From an uncultured Flavobacterium sp. (GTDB taxonomy: Bacteria > Bacteroidota > Bacteroidia > Flavobacteriales > Flavobacteriaceae): a stretch of 64,000 nt of DNA. The stretch covers positions 20,105 through 84,104 of the forward strand of contig NZ_OY730258.1 of assembly GCF_963422545.1 (NCBI RefSeq). The letters run 5' to 3'. Shown here piece after piece: positions 8,606-18,820 of this stretch (its first letter is position 1; each line of letters opens with the position of its first letter). The notes beneath the pieces are model-generated. The model saw nothing but the letters and a program-made list of their open reading frames with translations, had not been told where the DNA came from and ran no database searches. The position numbers and the translations under genes are program-made.

Positions 8606-11548
8606 TTAAAATTTAAGATTAAGACCAAATAATACTGATCGTTGTCTTGGATAAATCGTTTTGTCTACACCGTTGTTTGTAATTTCAGGATCTAAACCAC
8701 TATATTTTGTAAGTACAAAAACGTTCTGAACTCCAGTTGACAATCTTAATGAAGCTTTACTGTTTACCCAGTTATTTAAGGTATATCCTAAAGTAATGTT
8801 ATCCATTTTCAAGAAAGAAGCATTCTCAATATAAAGATCTGATAATACTACATTTGAAGTCGTTTGAAAATTAGTATCCAAAACCTGCTTAGGAATATTA
8901 CTTAAAACACCTCCGTTTTCCATCGCATCATATTGTGCTCTGCTCGCGTCTACGGCGTTAAAAATTCTATTACCAATACTTGCTCTTAAATTGAATGAAA
9001 AATCAAACTTTTTATAATTCATATTAGATGCAAATCCTAATGTAAAATCCGGATCCGGATTATTATAAATGTATTTGTCTGAATCATTTTTTATATTATC
9101 TCCATTTAAATCTGCAAAAGCGCCATCAATTGGTTTGCCTTCATTATTGTATAATTGTTTGTATACATAGAAAGAATAAGGCGTATACCCTTCTCTGAAG
9201 ATTTGTCCCGGAGTTCCTGTTCCCGCGATATTGTCTCCTAAAAAGATATCGGTTCCGTTAACCAGATTTTTGATTCTTCTTTCGAATTTTGAAATATTAA
9301 AATTCATATTCCAGTTAAAATCCAATGTTTTAATAACATTCGCATTAATCGTAAACTCTACACCTTTTGTCGTAAAACTACCAACGTTTTGATAAACACG
9401 GTTAGAGAAATTACTTCCATCAGATATTGCTGCGTTTACTAATAAATCTTTAGATTCTTTGTAGTAAACATCAAGTCCTGCAGATAAACGATTGTCTAAA
9501 AAGCCGAAATCAAGACCTGCATTGTAAGAAGATGTTTCTTCCCATTTCAAATTGTTTGTTCTTTTTGAAGGAAGTGCCACCGGAACCGGACTTGTTCCAA
9601 AATAGTATTCAGAATTTCCGCCGCCAACTTGGTATTTTTGAAGGTATCCATTTGGTTCAGGAATATCTTGTTGTCCTGTAATTCCGTAACTTAATCTTAA
9701 TTTTAAGTCAGATAATACGGTACTTTCTTTAAAGAAATCTTCTTTGATTTTCCATGCAAATGCTACCGATGGGAAATTCCCCCAACGATTTGCTTCTTCA
9801 AATCTTGAAGAACCGTCTCTTCTATAAGATAGTGTCAATAAATATTTATCTCTGAAGTTTAAATTTGTTCTGGCAAAGAATCCTAATAAAACAACATCTG
9901 TATCTAAAGTAGTTTCTGGAAATGTAGATGGTAAATCAGGATTTAAAATGTTACCGGTTTCAAATTTTGAGCTTTGAAATTTTTGATAAGAATAACCTCC
10001 AGTCATTTCAAAATTCAATGACTTAAATGTTTTATTATAGACCAAATAAGTATCTAATAACTTATTTCTTCTGGTTGCTTCTGTATATTCATTTGTACCA
10101 TACGGAATATTATTGTTTGACGGAGCAGAACCTGCATCAGCACCAACCAATCTTCTTCTTTCACCGTTTGATTCATCAAAACCAACATTTACAACGGCTC
10201 TTAAAGCAGGTAAAAAATGAAATTTATAATCCATTTCAAAATTTCCAAAAAATCTGTCATTCGTTCCTCTATCATTTGTATTCAACAATTGCGAAACTGG
10301 ATTTCTTGCCGCCGTTGAAACTAACGGATAGTTTCCGTTTGCATCAACGCCAGTAGTATATTCAAAATACCCTCCGTAAGGCGCGCCATCAACTTTTATA
10401 GGTTGTGTTGGATCAAATCCAATAGCAGCTCCTTCAACAGCATCTGTAAATCTGTTTTTTTCGTTAGTATAATTGGCAGAAAGTCTTAGTTTTAAATGAT
10501 TGTCAAAGAAAACCGGATTCATTACTAAACCAACGGTATTTCTTTTAAACTCATTCGTCAAGCGTAAACCTTGCTGATCTGTATTCCCAAGCGTTAAACT
10601 TGTTGGAATAATATTGAACAAATTTCCTCTAACAGCTAAACTTTGATCTACCGTTCCGGTATTTCTGTAGATTGCTCTTTGCCAATCTGTATTTGCAGTT
10701 CCTAATTTATTTAAATCATCGCTTCTTCTGTCTGCAATAACGCTTCTAAATTCATCTGCGCTAAAAACATCAACAGTTTTAGTAAGTGTTCCCGCTGCAT
10801 ATTGCACATTATAATCTACAGATAATGTTTTGCTTCCTTTTTTGGTAGTAATTATAATTACACCATTTGAAGCGCGAGAACCGTAAATTGCAGAAGCCGA
10901 TGCATCTTTTAAAACCGTAATAGATTCAACAGTTGCAGGATTCAACGATGCTAAAAACGAAGAAGATCCTGTATTTGTAGCATTATCAAGAGGTAATCCG
11001 TCAATTACAATAAGAGGATCATTACTTGCAAAAAGCGAACTTCCACCACGAATTCTAATTTGTGAACTAGAACCAGGCGCACCAGTTGAGTTTACTGTTA
11101 AACCAGCAACTCTACCGTTTAGCAAGTTTTCTGTTGCAATATTGTTTCCTTTGTTAAAGTCTTTTGTCGTAAGTGCAGTAACAGATCCCGTAGCATCTTT
11201 CTTTTTAACACTTCCGTATCCTACCTGAACAACAACTTCTTTCAGTTGATTATTATCTTCTTCAAGACTTACCGTTATATTTTTCTGTCCGGCAACCGAG
11301 ATAGTCTGATTGGTATAACCTGTATAAGAAAATGTTATTTGACTATTTGCATTTACTCCGGATAATTGAAATTTTCCGTCAAAATCAGTCGTGGTACTGA
11401 TATTTGATCCTAATACTTTTATGTTTGCTCCCGGTATGGGCTGCTTGGTGGATTTTTCCAAGACAATACCACTAATTGTGTTCTGAGCAAAAACACAAAA
11501 AGGAAGTAAGAGCAATAAAAGTAAAAATTTGGTTTTAATTCTTTTCAT
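8606..11548 (-). CDS. susC: SusC-like TonB-dependent outer-membrane transporter
   Basis: 980 residues. Signal peptide ending CVFAQ (about 22), then a carboxypeptidase-D-like regulatory domain (23-105, ISGIVLEKSTKQPIPGANI), a TonB-box/plug region beginning VVVQVGYGSVKKKDATGSV with the typical LNGRVAGLTV and RIRGGSSL segments, and a 22-strand barrel ending in the aromatic-terminated LFGLNLKF. It imports oligosaccharides across the outer membrane with energy from TonB. It is the promoter-proximal gene of the PUL, so the locus is probably induced through the divergent hybrid sensor. No anti-sigma interaction domain is seen, consistent with control by a hybrid two-component system. Confidence 0.96.
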   Translation of the reverse strand: MKRIKTKFLLLLLLLPFCVFAQNTISGIVLEKSTKQPIPGANIKVLGSNISTTTDFDGKFQLSGVNANSQITFSYTGYTNQTISVAGQKNITVSLEEDNNQLKEVVVQVGYGSVKKKDATGSVTALTTKDFNKGNNIATENLLNGRVAGLTVNSTGAPGSSSQIRIRGGSSLFASNDPLIVIDGLPLDNATNTGSSSFLASLNPATVESITVLKDASASAIYGSRASNGVIIITTKKGSKTLSVDYNVQYAAGTLTKTVDVFSADEFRSVIADRRSDDLNKLGTANTDWQRAIYRNTGTVDQSLAVRGNLFNIIPTSLTLGNTDQQGLRLTNEFKRNTVGLVMNPVFFDNHLKLRLSANYTNEKNRFTDAVEGAAIGFDPTQPIKVDGAPYGGYFEYTTGVDANGNYPLVSTAARNPVSQLLNTNDRGTNDRFFGNFEMDYKFHFLPALRAVVNVGFDESNGERRRLVGADAGSAPSNNNIPYGTNEYTEATRRNKLLDTYLVYNKTFKSLNFEMTGGYSYQKFQSSKFETGNILNPDLPSTFPETTLDTDVVLLGFFARTNLNFRDKYLLTLSYRRDGSSRFEEANRWGNFPSVAFAWKIKEDFFKESTVLSDLKLRLSYGITGQQDIPEPNGYLQKYQVGGGNSEYYFGTSPVPVALPSKRTNNLKWEETSSYNAGLDFGFLDNRLSAGLDVYYKESKDLLVNAAISDGSNFSNRVYQNVGSFTTKGVEFTINANVIKTLDFNWNMNFNISKFERRIKNLVNGTDIFLGDNIAGTGTPGQIFREGYTPYSFYVYKQLYNNEGKPIDGAFADLNGDNIKNDSDKYIYNNPDPDFTLGFASNMNYKKFDFSFNLRASIGNRIFNAVDASRAQYDAMENGGVLSNIPKQVLDTNFQTTSNVVLSDLYIENASFLKMDNITLGYTLNNWVNSKASLRLSTGVQNVFVLTKYSGLDPEITNNGVDKTIYPRQRSVLFGLNLKF

Positions 11549-11641
11549 ACTTTTTTAATTGGGTTGGTTTAAGTTAGTTTTTGTTAATTCATTATTGGTT
11601 AGATTGTTTCATTGACTTGCTTTGAACAAAATATCATTATT

Positions 11642-11674
11642 CAAACGTTATAGCTTATCAACTCACATTGCAAA
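11642..11674 (-). promoter_or_regulatory. Possible Bacteroidota-type promoter for the PUL
   Basis: On the minus strand TTTG (11671-11674) is followed about 20 bases later by TAACGTTTG (11642-11650), close to the Bacteroidota -33 TTTG and -7 TAnnTTTG pattern with one extra base. It would give a leader of roughly 90 bases before the SusC ATG. Confidence 0.35.
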
Positions 11675-11930
11675 TTAAGGATACAACAAGTTTTTAAGAC
11701 AGGGAAAAATTCATTTATAAACGGGGACAATTTCGTAAAAACGTACATACAACACTTAATAAAAACATATTCTACAATTTTTTCTTTCAAAAAAAATCAA
11801 AATATGAATTATTAACCTTTATAATAATAGATTTAAAATCATATAGGTTGTAATTTTTAATCGGTATATTCTCAAAAAAACAATTTTAAAAAGTCTCAAA
11901 TCGTAGCTTTTAAATAAGAATATTCAAAAA

Positions 11931-12038
11931 AATCCGTTTTTATCCGCGTTTTTACGAAGTAAATCTGTTTTATCCGTGTCAAAATTAGACGCTGGTTTTA
12001 CTGATTCGCTAAAGCGAAAACGCAGATAAAAACGGATT
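11931..12038. repeat. Long inverted repeat upstream of the hybrid regulator
   Basis: AATCCGTTTTTATCCGCG at 11931 onward pairs with CGCAGATAAAAACGGATT ending at 12038. An internal hairpin TCGCTAAAGCGA lies at about 12006-12017. It has the look of an intergenic palindromic repeat rather than a protein operator. Confidence 0.55.
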
Positions 12039-12278
12039 CTTCTAATTATTTTCTTGATTAAACTTTGATAATTTTATAGTTTTATGCATTACCCTTAGCA
12101 GGTTTCCATTAATATAAAAAAACAAATGTTATTTTTACACATTATATAATAAATACTTTAATTTCGCAAACTACTACAGATTTTACATATATTCATATAA
12201 AAATTGATTCAGCTTTCAGACCACATTCCTTGTATTTTTCGTATATCAAAGAGCCGCAAGCTTTTTAAAAAAAATTCT

Positions 12279-15200
12279 ATGAATAAGCTAAAGTCCTTTC
12301 TTGTTATTTGTCTTCTTTCTATAAGTGCATTTGGACAGAATTACCCAATAAGGCATCTTGATATTTCCTCAGGACTTTCTAACAATTCAGTTGCGTCAAT
12401 ATATCAGGATCAAAATGGTTATATGTGGTTTGGAACTTTTGATGGACTAAACAGATATGATGGAAATGACTTTAAAATTTATCGTCATGACCATACTGAT
12501 CCTAATTCTATTCAGGGAAATGCTATAAGCTGCATTGAAGGTGATTACAAAAATAATTTGTGGATTGGAACAACTGCAGGACCAGTGGTTTTTAATGCAG
12601 AACGCTCCTCTTTTACTCCATTAAAATATATTGGAATTGATAAAAAGGTTAAACCTTTAAAAATTACGGCGTATGAGATAATTGCTGTACACTCTCAAAA
12701 AATGATTCTTGTTGCTACAAAAGAGATGATCGTGGCTTATAAAGAAGACGAGCAAACTGGAACAGCAATACCTTTTAATGGAAAACTAAATTATATCGCA
12801 AGATCAATATCTTATAATTCGAAAAAACAAATCTTCTATGTTTTTATAACCGGAACTGGTCTTTGTCAATATGATATTAAATCAAAAAAACTAACGCTTC
12901 TTAACAATACAATTACAGGCGCAAATTGTATTAAATTGACAAATGAAGGACTCTGGATTGGCTCAGACGAAGGTGCATATTTATACAATGACAGCCTGAA
13001 TACTTATTCTAAAAATTACTTTCTGGAAAAAACAGTCGTACGTGATTTTTTTCAGCAAGAAAACAGACTTTGGATTGCTACTGATGGAGCTGGTCTTTAC
13101 ACTATTACAAAAAACGAATCTACTCCTGTTTTATATCGTGCCAATGGTCCTGTTTCCTTGCTTAAAAGTAAATCCCTATATGATATCTTCGAAAGTAAAA
13201 CCGGAGAAATGTGGTTCGGAACACTTCGTGGCGGCGTGAGTATGATGGGGAAAAAGCCACTTTATTTCAATCATTTTAAAAGCAAAGATCCGCTGAACAA
13301 TAAAGAAGATGAAGATCCTGCGGCAAACTTCATGCTTTCTTTCTGCGAAGATGACAAGAAAAATATCTGGATAGGTACAGATGGCGCCGGAATGCGATAT
13401 TGGAACAGAAAACAAAATACCTACGGCGTTTACTCGACAACATCATCTGGCAGCAGAAAACTGCAAAGTAATTTTGTTACAAGCATAGTCAGAGATTCTG
13501 ATAATGCTATCTGGGTCGCCATGTGGAAAGGCGGAGTCTGCCGTATCAATCCAAATTCAAAGGCGATTGAGAATTTCTCCATTTATAATCAATTTACTAA
13601 AAAAGCAGAACAGGAATCCTGGCTGCTGTTTTTAGATTCAAAAAATACGTTGTGGCTTGCCATAACAAACTCAGGTGCACTATATCAATTTGATCGAAAA
13701 CAAAATAAATTCATCTGCTATAGTAACACTTTACGCGATGTTACTTGTCTCTACGAAACTAAAGACGGAAAAATCTGGGGCGGAACATTCAATTCCTTTT
13801 TTGAGATTGAACCCAAAACAAAAAAAGTAAAAAGCTATCATTCTGAGTACACAATAAGATGTATTACTGAAGATCAAAATAAAAATCTTTGGATTGGAAC
13901 CGTCGAAGGTGGTTTGCTTTTATTTGATCGAAAAACAGACACTTCTAAAAAATATACAACTCAAAACGGGCTTTCGAGTAATACCGTACTTCGCCTTTTA
14001 GAAGACAAAAAAGGAAATTTATGGATGAGTACGTATCACGGAATTTCAAGATTGAATCCTAAAAACAATACTTTCAGAAATTTTGGAGTCTCTGATGGAC
14101 TGCAGGGCAATCAATTTAGCTGGAATGCGGGCACAAAACTTTCTACAGGAGAATTTATTTTTGGAGGTATAAACGGATTCAATGTTTTTGATCCTGAGAA
14201 TATAAAAGACAAAAAAAATACGGGTAAATTTTTATTGAATGATTTGCTGGTAAACAATCAGTCTTTAAAATTAGACAGCCCTTATATAACCGAAAAAAAA
14301 CTCGAAATGATAAGTAGTGTCGAACTTCCTTATGATAAATCGGCATTAAGTTTTGATTTTGTTTATCTTGATTATGTCAATTCCGAAAAAATAAATACTG
14401 CTTACTTTCTCGAAGGTTGGGATAAAAACTGGAATTATGCTTCAAAAGATAACAGAGCAAATTATTCCAGATTGACCGAAGGAACTTATGTTTTTAAAGT
14501 AAAAACAACCGATGTTTTTGGAAATTGGACCAATGAAGTAACTTTGGCAACGGTAAAAATCCTTCCTCCTTGGTACAGAACATGGTTGGCATATACATTT
14601 TATCTAATTGCTGCAATCGCTGCGATTTACGCTTATGTAGGTTATCATAAAAATAAGGAAAGACTTCGCTACGAAATAAAACTTGCCCGAATGGAGCATA
14701 AAAAAGACAAGGAACATGCCGAAAAACAGTTTTCTATGTTTACTTATATAGCGCATGAATTGCGAACTCCTTTATCCTTAATTATAAATCCGCTTAAAAG
14801 TGCCATTGAAAGAAAAAATCGTTCTGAGGATGATCTTGACCTAAATCTTGCCTATAAAAATGCAAAACGATTATTGAGTCTTACCGATCAATTATTATTG
14901 TTTAGAAAAGCAGAAACCGATCTTGATGAACTCAAAATTTCGAAGATTAATTTAAACTCGCTTTGTCGTGAAATCTACAAAAGCTTTACACAAATGGCGG
15001 CTGTAAAAAGTTTAAATTATCAATTTATTGAAGAAAATACACCGACCGAAATATATGGCGATTATGAAAAATTAGAGATTACGCTGTTCAATTTAATCTC
15101 AAATGCTTTCAAATTCACTCCTAATAATGGATCAATAAGTATTGAGATAATTGAGAATCTTGCCAATGTTTCGATCATTATATCTGATACCGGAAGCGGA

Positions 15201-16346
15201 ATCAATGAAAATGAAATAGACACTATTTTCGAAAAATTCAAACAAAGTCAGTCTAAAGCCAGTAATGGTTTTGGAATAGGACTTTATGTTGCCAAATATT
15301 TCGTGAATAAACATCATGGCGAAATACAGTGTAAAAGTAAAGTTGGAGAAGGCACTTCGTTCATTATTAAGCTTCCGAAAGGAAACGGTCATTTTGCAGA
15401 AATGAACATCGATGAGAATCATGCACATATGTCACCTCTTGTGGGAGAACTTCTTGAAGGAATGCCAGCAGATAATCAAAATACACCTAAAAGCAGCAAT
15501 CAACCAGCAAATATAAATATACAGGAAGAATTAATCAGTACAAAAAAAGTATTGTTAATTGTTGAAGACAATCCCGAAATGAATCATTATCTGGTACAGC
15601 TTTTCTTCAAAAATTATATTGTTTATTCGGCAGCAAATGGGCTCGAAGGACTGAAACTTGTTGAAAAACACATGCCTGATATTGTACTAAGCGATATTTC
15701 TATGGAAGGCATGAACGGTTTGGATTTATGTAAAAAAATCAAACAAAATGATGATTTTAGCCATATTCCGGTAATACTTCTCACGGCTACAACCAGTAAT
15801 GACATTCATTTGCAAAGTATTACAGAAGGTGCCGATGATTACGTTACCAAACCTTTTGACAGCGATATACTGCTGGCACGAGTAGATTCTGTTCTTCGAA
15901 ACAGAGGGCAATTACGTAAGTATTTCCTAGACAGCATAACACTTCGTGAAAATGTAAATAAAGTTCCTACTGAATATAAAGAATTTCTTGACAAATGCAT
16001 CGAGATCGTAGAAGCTAATCTTGAAAACAATGATTTTAATCTAAAGACTTTTTCTGCTGAAATGGGTATGAGTCATTCAAGTCTTTATAAAAAGATTAAA
16101 ACAATTTCGGGACAAACCGTAAATGTTTTTATCAGATCTATCCGAATCCGCAGAGCCGCAGTAATTATGCTTACTGAAAATATTAATATCGCACAGGTTG
16201 GCCCTCAGGTCGGAATAGAAGATCAGCGCTATTTTCGTCAACAGTTCGTAAAATTGTTTGGGATGAAACCTTCTGAATATATCAAAAAATATAGAAATTC
16301 TTTTAATAAAGAATTGAATATCATTCAGAAAAGAGATATTACATAA
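12279..16346 (+). CDS. Hybrid two-component system regulator of the galactan PUL
   Basis: 1355 residues from the ATG at 12279, preferred over an upstream in-frame start at 12204 because it yields a signal peptide ending SAFGQ. Order: periplasmic sensor made of repeated beta-propeller 'reg_prop' blades (e.g. GYMWFGTFDGLNRYDG, NLWIGTTAG, KIWGGTF), a Y_Y_Y domain (about 680-765), one transmembrane segment (about 769-790), histidine kinase with phospho-His826 in HELRTPLS, ATPase with N and G boxes (GFGIGLYVAK), receiver with Asp1139 (DIVLSDISMEGMNG), and a C-terminal AraC-type HTH (about 1250-1345). Such proteins bind the imported oligosaccharide in the periplasm and activate the adjacent susC operon. 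Divergent placement supports this target. Confidence 0.95.
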   Translation: MNKLKSFLVICLLSISAFGQNYPIRHLDISSGLSNNSVASIYQDQNGYMWFGTFDGLNRYDGNDFKIYRHDHTDPNSIQGNAISCIEGDYKNNLWIGTTAGPVVFNAERSSFTPLKYIGIDKKVKPLKITAYEIIAVHSQKMILVATKEMIVAYKEDEQTGTAIPFNGKLNYIARSISYNSKKQIFYVFITGTGLCQYDIKSKKLTLLNNTITGANCIKLTNEGLWIGSDEGAYLYNDSLNTYSKNYFLEKTVVRDFFQQENRLWIATDGAGLYTITKNESTPVLYRANGPVSLLKSKSLYDIFESKTGEMWFGTLRGGVSMMGKKPLYFNHFKSKDPLNNKEDEDPAANFMLSFCEDDKKNIWIGTDGAGMRYWNRKQNTYGVYSTTSSGSRKLQSNFVTSIVRDSDNAIWVAMWKGGVCRINPNSKAIENFSIYNQFTKKAEQESWLLFLDSKNTLWLAITNSGALYQFDRKQNKFICYSNTLRDVTCLYETKDGKIWGGTFNSFFEIEPKTKKVKSYHSEYTIRCITEDQNKNLWIGTVEGGLLLFDRKTDTSKKYTTQNGLSSNTVLRLLEDKKGNLWMSTYHGISRLNPKNNTFRNFGVSDGLQGNQFSWNAGTKLSTGEFIFGGINGFNVFDPENIKDKKNTGKFLLNDLLVNNQSLKLDSPYITEKKLEMISSVELPYDKSALSFDFVYLDYVNSEKINTAYFLEGWDKNWNYASKDNRANYSRLTEGTYVFKVKTTDVFGNWTNEVTLATVKILPPWYRTWLAYTFYLIAAIAAIYAYVGYHKNKERLRYEIKLARMEHKKDKEHAEKQFSMFTYIAHELRTPLSLIINPLKSAIERKNRSEDDLDLNLAYKNAKRLLSLTDQLLLFRKAETDLDELKISKINLNSLCREIYKSFTQMAAVKSLNYQFIEENTPTEIYGDYEKLEITLFNLISNAFKFTPNNGSISIEIIENLANVSIIISDTGSGINENEIDTIFEKFKQSQSKASNGFGIGLYVAKYFVNKHHGEIQCKSKVGEGTSFIIKLPKGNGHFAEMNIDENHAHMSPLVGELLEGMPADNQNTPKSSNQPANINIQEELISTKKVLLIVEDNPEMNHYLVQLFFKNYIVYSAANGLEGLKLVEKHMPDIVLSDISMEGMNGLDLCKKIKQNDDFSHIPVILLTATTSNDIHLQSITEGADDYVTKPFDSDILLARVDSVLRNRGQLRKYFLDSITLRENVNKVPTEYKEFLDKCIEIVEANLENNDFNLKTFSAEMGMSHSSLYKKIKTISGQTVNVFIRSIRIRRAAVIMLTENINIAQVGPQVGIEDQRYFRQQFVKLFGMKPSEYIKKYRNSFNKELNIIQKRDIT

Positions 16347-16446
16347 TTTCCATTATAAGCTCCGACTATATATATAATATCTCACATTTACGAAACTTTA
16401 TTGGATTTGGGTTTAACGCCAGTCTGAAAACCTGAAAAATTGATTT
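16345..16446. repeat. Dispersed ~100-bp repeat family C, copy 1
   Basis: Starting at the stop codon of the hybrid regulator, this stretch matches 37726-37828 over its whole length by eye (shared ATAATTTCCATTA, ATATATATAATAT, AACTTTATTG and ATTTGG strings). It is noncoding in both places. Confidence 0.5.
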
Positions 16447-16882
16447 TATCAGTGCTTATTTTTTGTGAAAATTTTAATTTAACATATTTTTTTAACACTA
16501 AAACAGATTAAAACACATAAAAACAGCAAAAACTGACACGTCAGATGCATGATTTTTATATCTGGATTATTTTTTTTTAATAATTTTCACCAGATATAAA
16601 GCGCAGTGTATCAACAAATTAAATATTATTTTAAAAAAATTTTATTACTAAATCAAAAAGAAATTTCTCTAATGGTATAGTGTTTGAAAACGGTTTACAA
16701 ATATTACAATCAATTTATTGCTTTCTATTTTGCAATTGAAAAGAACTCGTAATACAGCATATAGAAAATTCGAAAAAAAAATAACAACTATAAAAGCCTT
16801 ACAACTATGCCGGATCCTAAATTCAATTTTCATGAATAATGTTCCTGTTTTTAATTAATTATCAATCTTAATTCTAAGACCT
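16447..16882. other. AT-rich noncoding region with an 11-bp inverted repeat
   Basis: No gene seen. TTTATATCTGG (16555-16565) and CCAGATATAAA (16590-16600) form perfect inverted arms around a T-rich loop. A shorter CTGAC/GTCAG pair lies at 16532-16543. Promoter elements for the downstream secreted protein are not obvious. Confidence 0.4.
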
Positions 16883-17884
16883 ATGACAAAGAGAAATTTA
16901 TTTTATTGTTTAGCAGCGGTATGCTTGCTTGGACAATCAGTTTTCAGCCAAACCAGCAAAGATGAGACAACACTTGGGCTTCCGGGCGACAATCTTGATT
17001 TATATGCGGTTTTAGATCTTTTTCAAAAATCAAAAACTATTGAAGATTTTGAAAAATCATTAAATGAAAAAAAATCAGAGGTAAACAATCTTGATTTAGA
17101 TTTGGACAAAAAAGTTGATTTTATCAAAGTTGTCTCAAAAAAAGTGGATCCATCTTTTACTTTTATACTTCAAGTCGCGGTCAGTAAGACTGAAACACAA
17201 GATGTAGCGGTTATTTTAGTAGATAAAGATAAAAACGGAAAGGTAAGCCTGCAAATTGTTGGGGATGAAGATTTGTACGGTAAAAATTACGTTATTGAAC
17301 CTAAATCAACTGCGGCAGTAACAGCTAATCCGGCTTATACAGGATCAGACCCTGTTGCAAAAAGCGTTCCGGCATCTTCTGCGGTGGTTGTAGAACAAAC
17401 ACCAATTATAGAATACATCTATTCTCCGGTTTATGTACCGTATGTTCCTCCATATTATTATGGATATTATCCACCTTATTATGTGCCTTTTGCTGTTATC
17501 TCATTAACAATTTATCACCATCACCATTATCACATCCACCATGGTTATCACGGAGGGCATTACGGAGGACGTAATACCGTAATTATACATAACAAAAATG
17601 TGTATAATAATTATAATATTAATAGAAGCCGTTCAAATACTGTCATTACAAACAGGGATAGTGGCAAGTATAATACCAGAAAAAATTCAAATAATAAACC
17701 AGCAGCGCGTGCTTCAGAAAGAAAAACAAACAAAACTCCGAAGGATGCAGCTTCAACAACACGCAAAACTAATGACGCATCAAACAGACCAGCAAGAAAT
17801 ACTAGTCAGTTAAAAACTAAAGCTTCATCAGTAAAAACAACAGCTCAGGGTGTTACAAAAAGACCTGTCCGCACCAGATCTTAA
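16883..17884 (+). CDS. Secreted Tyr/Pro/His-rich hypothetical protein
   Basis: 333 residues with a signal peptide ending SVFSQ (about 23). Residues 25-140 look like a compact domain (LGLPGDNLDLYAVLDLFQ... QVAVSKTETQDVAVILVDKD). Residues about 183-205 are almost all Tyr, Pro and Val, 210-235 are His/Gly/Tyr-rich, and the C-terminal 100 residues are basic and Ser/Thr/Asn-rich, ending KRPVRTRS. This layout suggests a cell-envelope or matrix protein and possibly metal binding by the His cluster, but I do not know a function. It stands alone, followed by its own terminator. Confidence 0.75.
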   Translation: MTKRNLFYCLAAVCLLGQSVFSQTSKDETTLGLPGDNLDLYAVLDLFQKSKTIEDFEKSLNEKKSEVNNLDLDLDKKVDFIKVVSKKVDPSFTFILQVAVSKTETQDVAVILVDKDKNGKVSLQIVGDEDLYGKNYVIEPKSTAAVTANPAYTGSDPVAKSVPASSAVVVEQTPIIEYIYSPVYVPYVPPYYYGYYPPYYVPFAVISLTIYHHHHYHIHHGYHGGHYGGRNTVIIHNKNVYNNYNINRSRSNTVITNRDSGKYNTRKNSNNKPAARASERKTNKTPKDAASTTRKTNDASNRPARNTSQLKTKASSVKTTAQGVTKRPVRTRS

Positions 17885-17938
17885 TTATTATTTTAAGCCA
17901 AATAATCGGCTATAAATTAGTTCTTTTTCAATACATTA

Positions 17939-17968
17939 AAAAACTGGGCAAATATGCCCAGTTTTTTT
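17939..17968 (+). terminator. Rho-independent terminator
   Basis: AAACTGGGCA-AATA-TGCCCAGTTTTTTT: a strong 9-bp stem followed by seven T, placed just after the secreted protein gene. Confidence 0.9.
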
Positions 17969-18420
17969 ATTTTCTTAAAGAAGGTTCAAACTACTCATTA
18001 TTCTTCAAAATAACACAAAAACAACTTTCTACTGATTACCAACTAATTAACACATAAAAAACATTTAAATTAATAAATAAATTCTTATATTTAACTTGCT
18101 CTTTTGTTTAAAATAAGATTCAAAAAAGAACTATTACAATTTTTTCAAAAATTCAAAAAGCATTAAGAGTAATTAGCCAGAGTATCACTCCTATTCAAAA
18201 TTATCCCTAAATTTTGATAAGTCTGAAAAAAGTTTTAATTATTTAGAACAGGAATTAATTGGCTGACAACTGCACATTCTTTAATTTCAGAAAAACCAGA
18301 ATTGAGTTAATAAAAAACGAGAAACTTTTCTTTGTACTGTTTTAATTTTTATAATAGTGAAATCAACTTTAAAAAGAAAATATCCAAAAATACCTTAAAC
18401 TTAAACCTTGATTTTTGGTG

Positions 18421-18820
18421 GTGATTTTAGATACATACACAGAAGAAGAAAAACACCTATATCTCTTAAATAAATATTTGGATAGTAATACTGAAGAGTT
18501 CAAAAAAAAATATAAAAGATAAAAGATGGCAGGATAGTCGACTAAGCTTATTAGAAAGAATACTTTTAAAACTTGGATTAAATAAATATTGCGGGATTAC
18601 AGAATATGAGATAGCTATAACAGAGTATTACAAGCCGTTTTTAAATAATGAATGTTTAATTAACAATGAAAAATTCTATTTAAAAGAAATTTTTATTCGC
18701 GAGAATTATAAATGCTACATAGCTAGTAACGATAGTACAATTAAAAAAAGAAAAGAACAACTTGAAAAAATGATACTATTATTGTTCCCAAATCATATAA
18801 ATTATATCTTTTCGTATTAA
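18421..18820 (+). pseudogene. Frameshifted small hypothetical gene
   Basis: Two adjacent open frames join if one A is removed from the nine-A run near 18502-18510. The joined product would be about 132 residues, from VILDTYTEEEKHLYLLNKYL through SRLSLLERILLKLGLNKYCG to FPNHINYIFSY, with a GTG start (18421 or 18418) directly after an in-frame TGA. The composition is protein-like on both sides. It could be a decayed gene, a slippage-controlled gene or a base-calling error in a homopolymer. Function is unknown. Confidence 0.5.

Larger units (their letters stand above)
11549..12278. other. Divergent PUL control region
   Basis: About 730 noncoding bases between the SusC start (minus strand) and the hybrid regulator (plus strand). 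It contains a possible SusC promoter, AT-rich sequence around 11760-11900 and a long inverted repeat at 11931-12038. The HTH of the hybrid regulator would be expected to bind upstream of the SusC promoter, but I could not identify the operator. Confidence 0.6.

Noticed and set aside
10027..10356. Plus-strand 109-codon frame inside the SusC gene
   Set aside because: It lies wholly antisense to a well-supported SusC coding region and has repetitive, low-complexity composition (runs of His, Gln, Tyr, Leu).
12204..12278. Upstream in-frame start for the hybrid regulator
   Set aside because: The extension is basic, lacks export features and would bury the signal peptide that starts at 12279.
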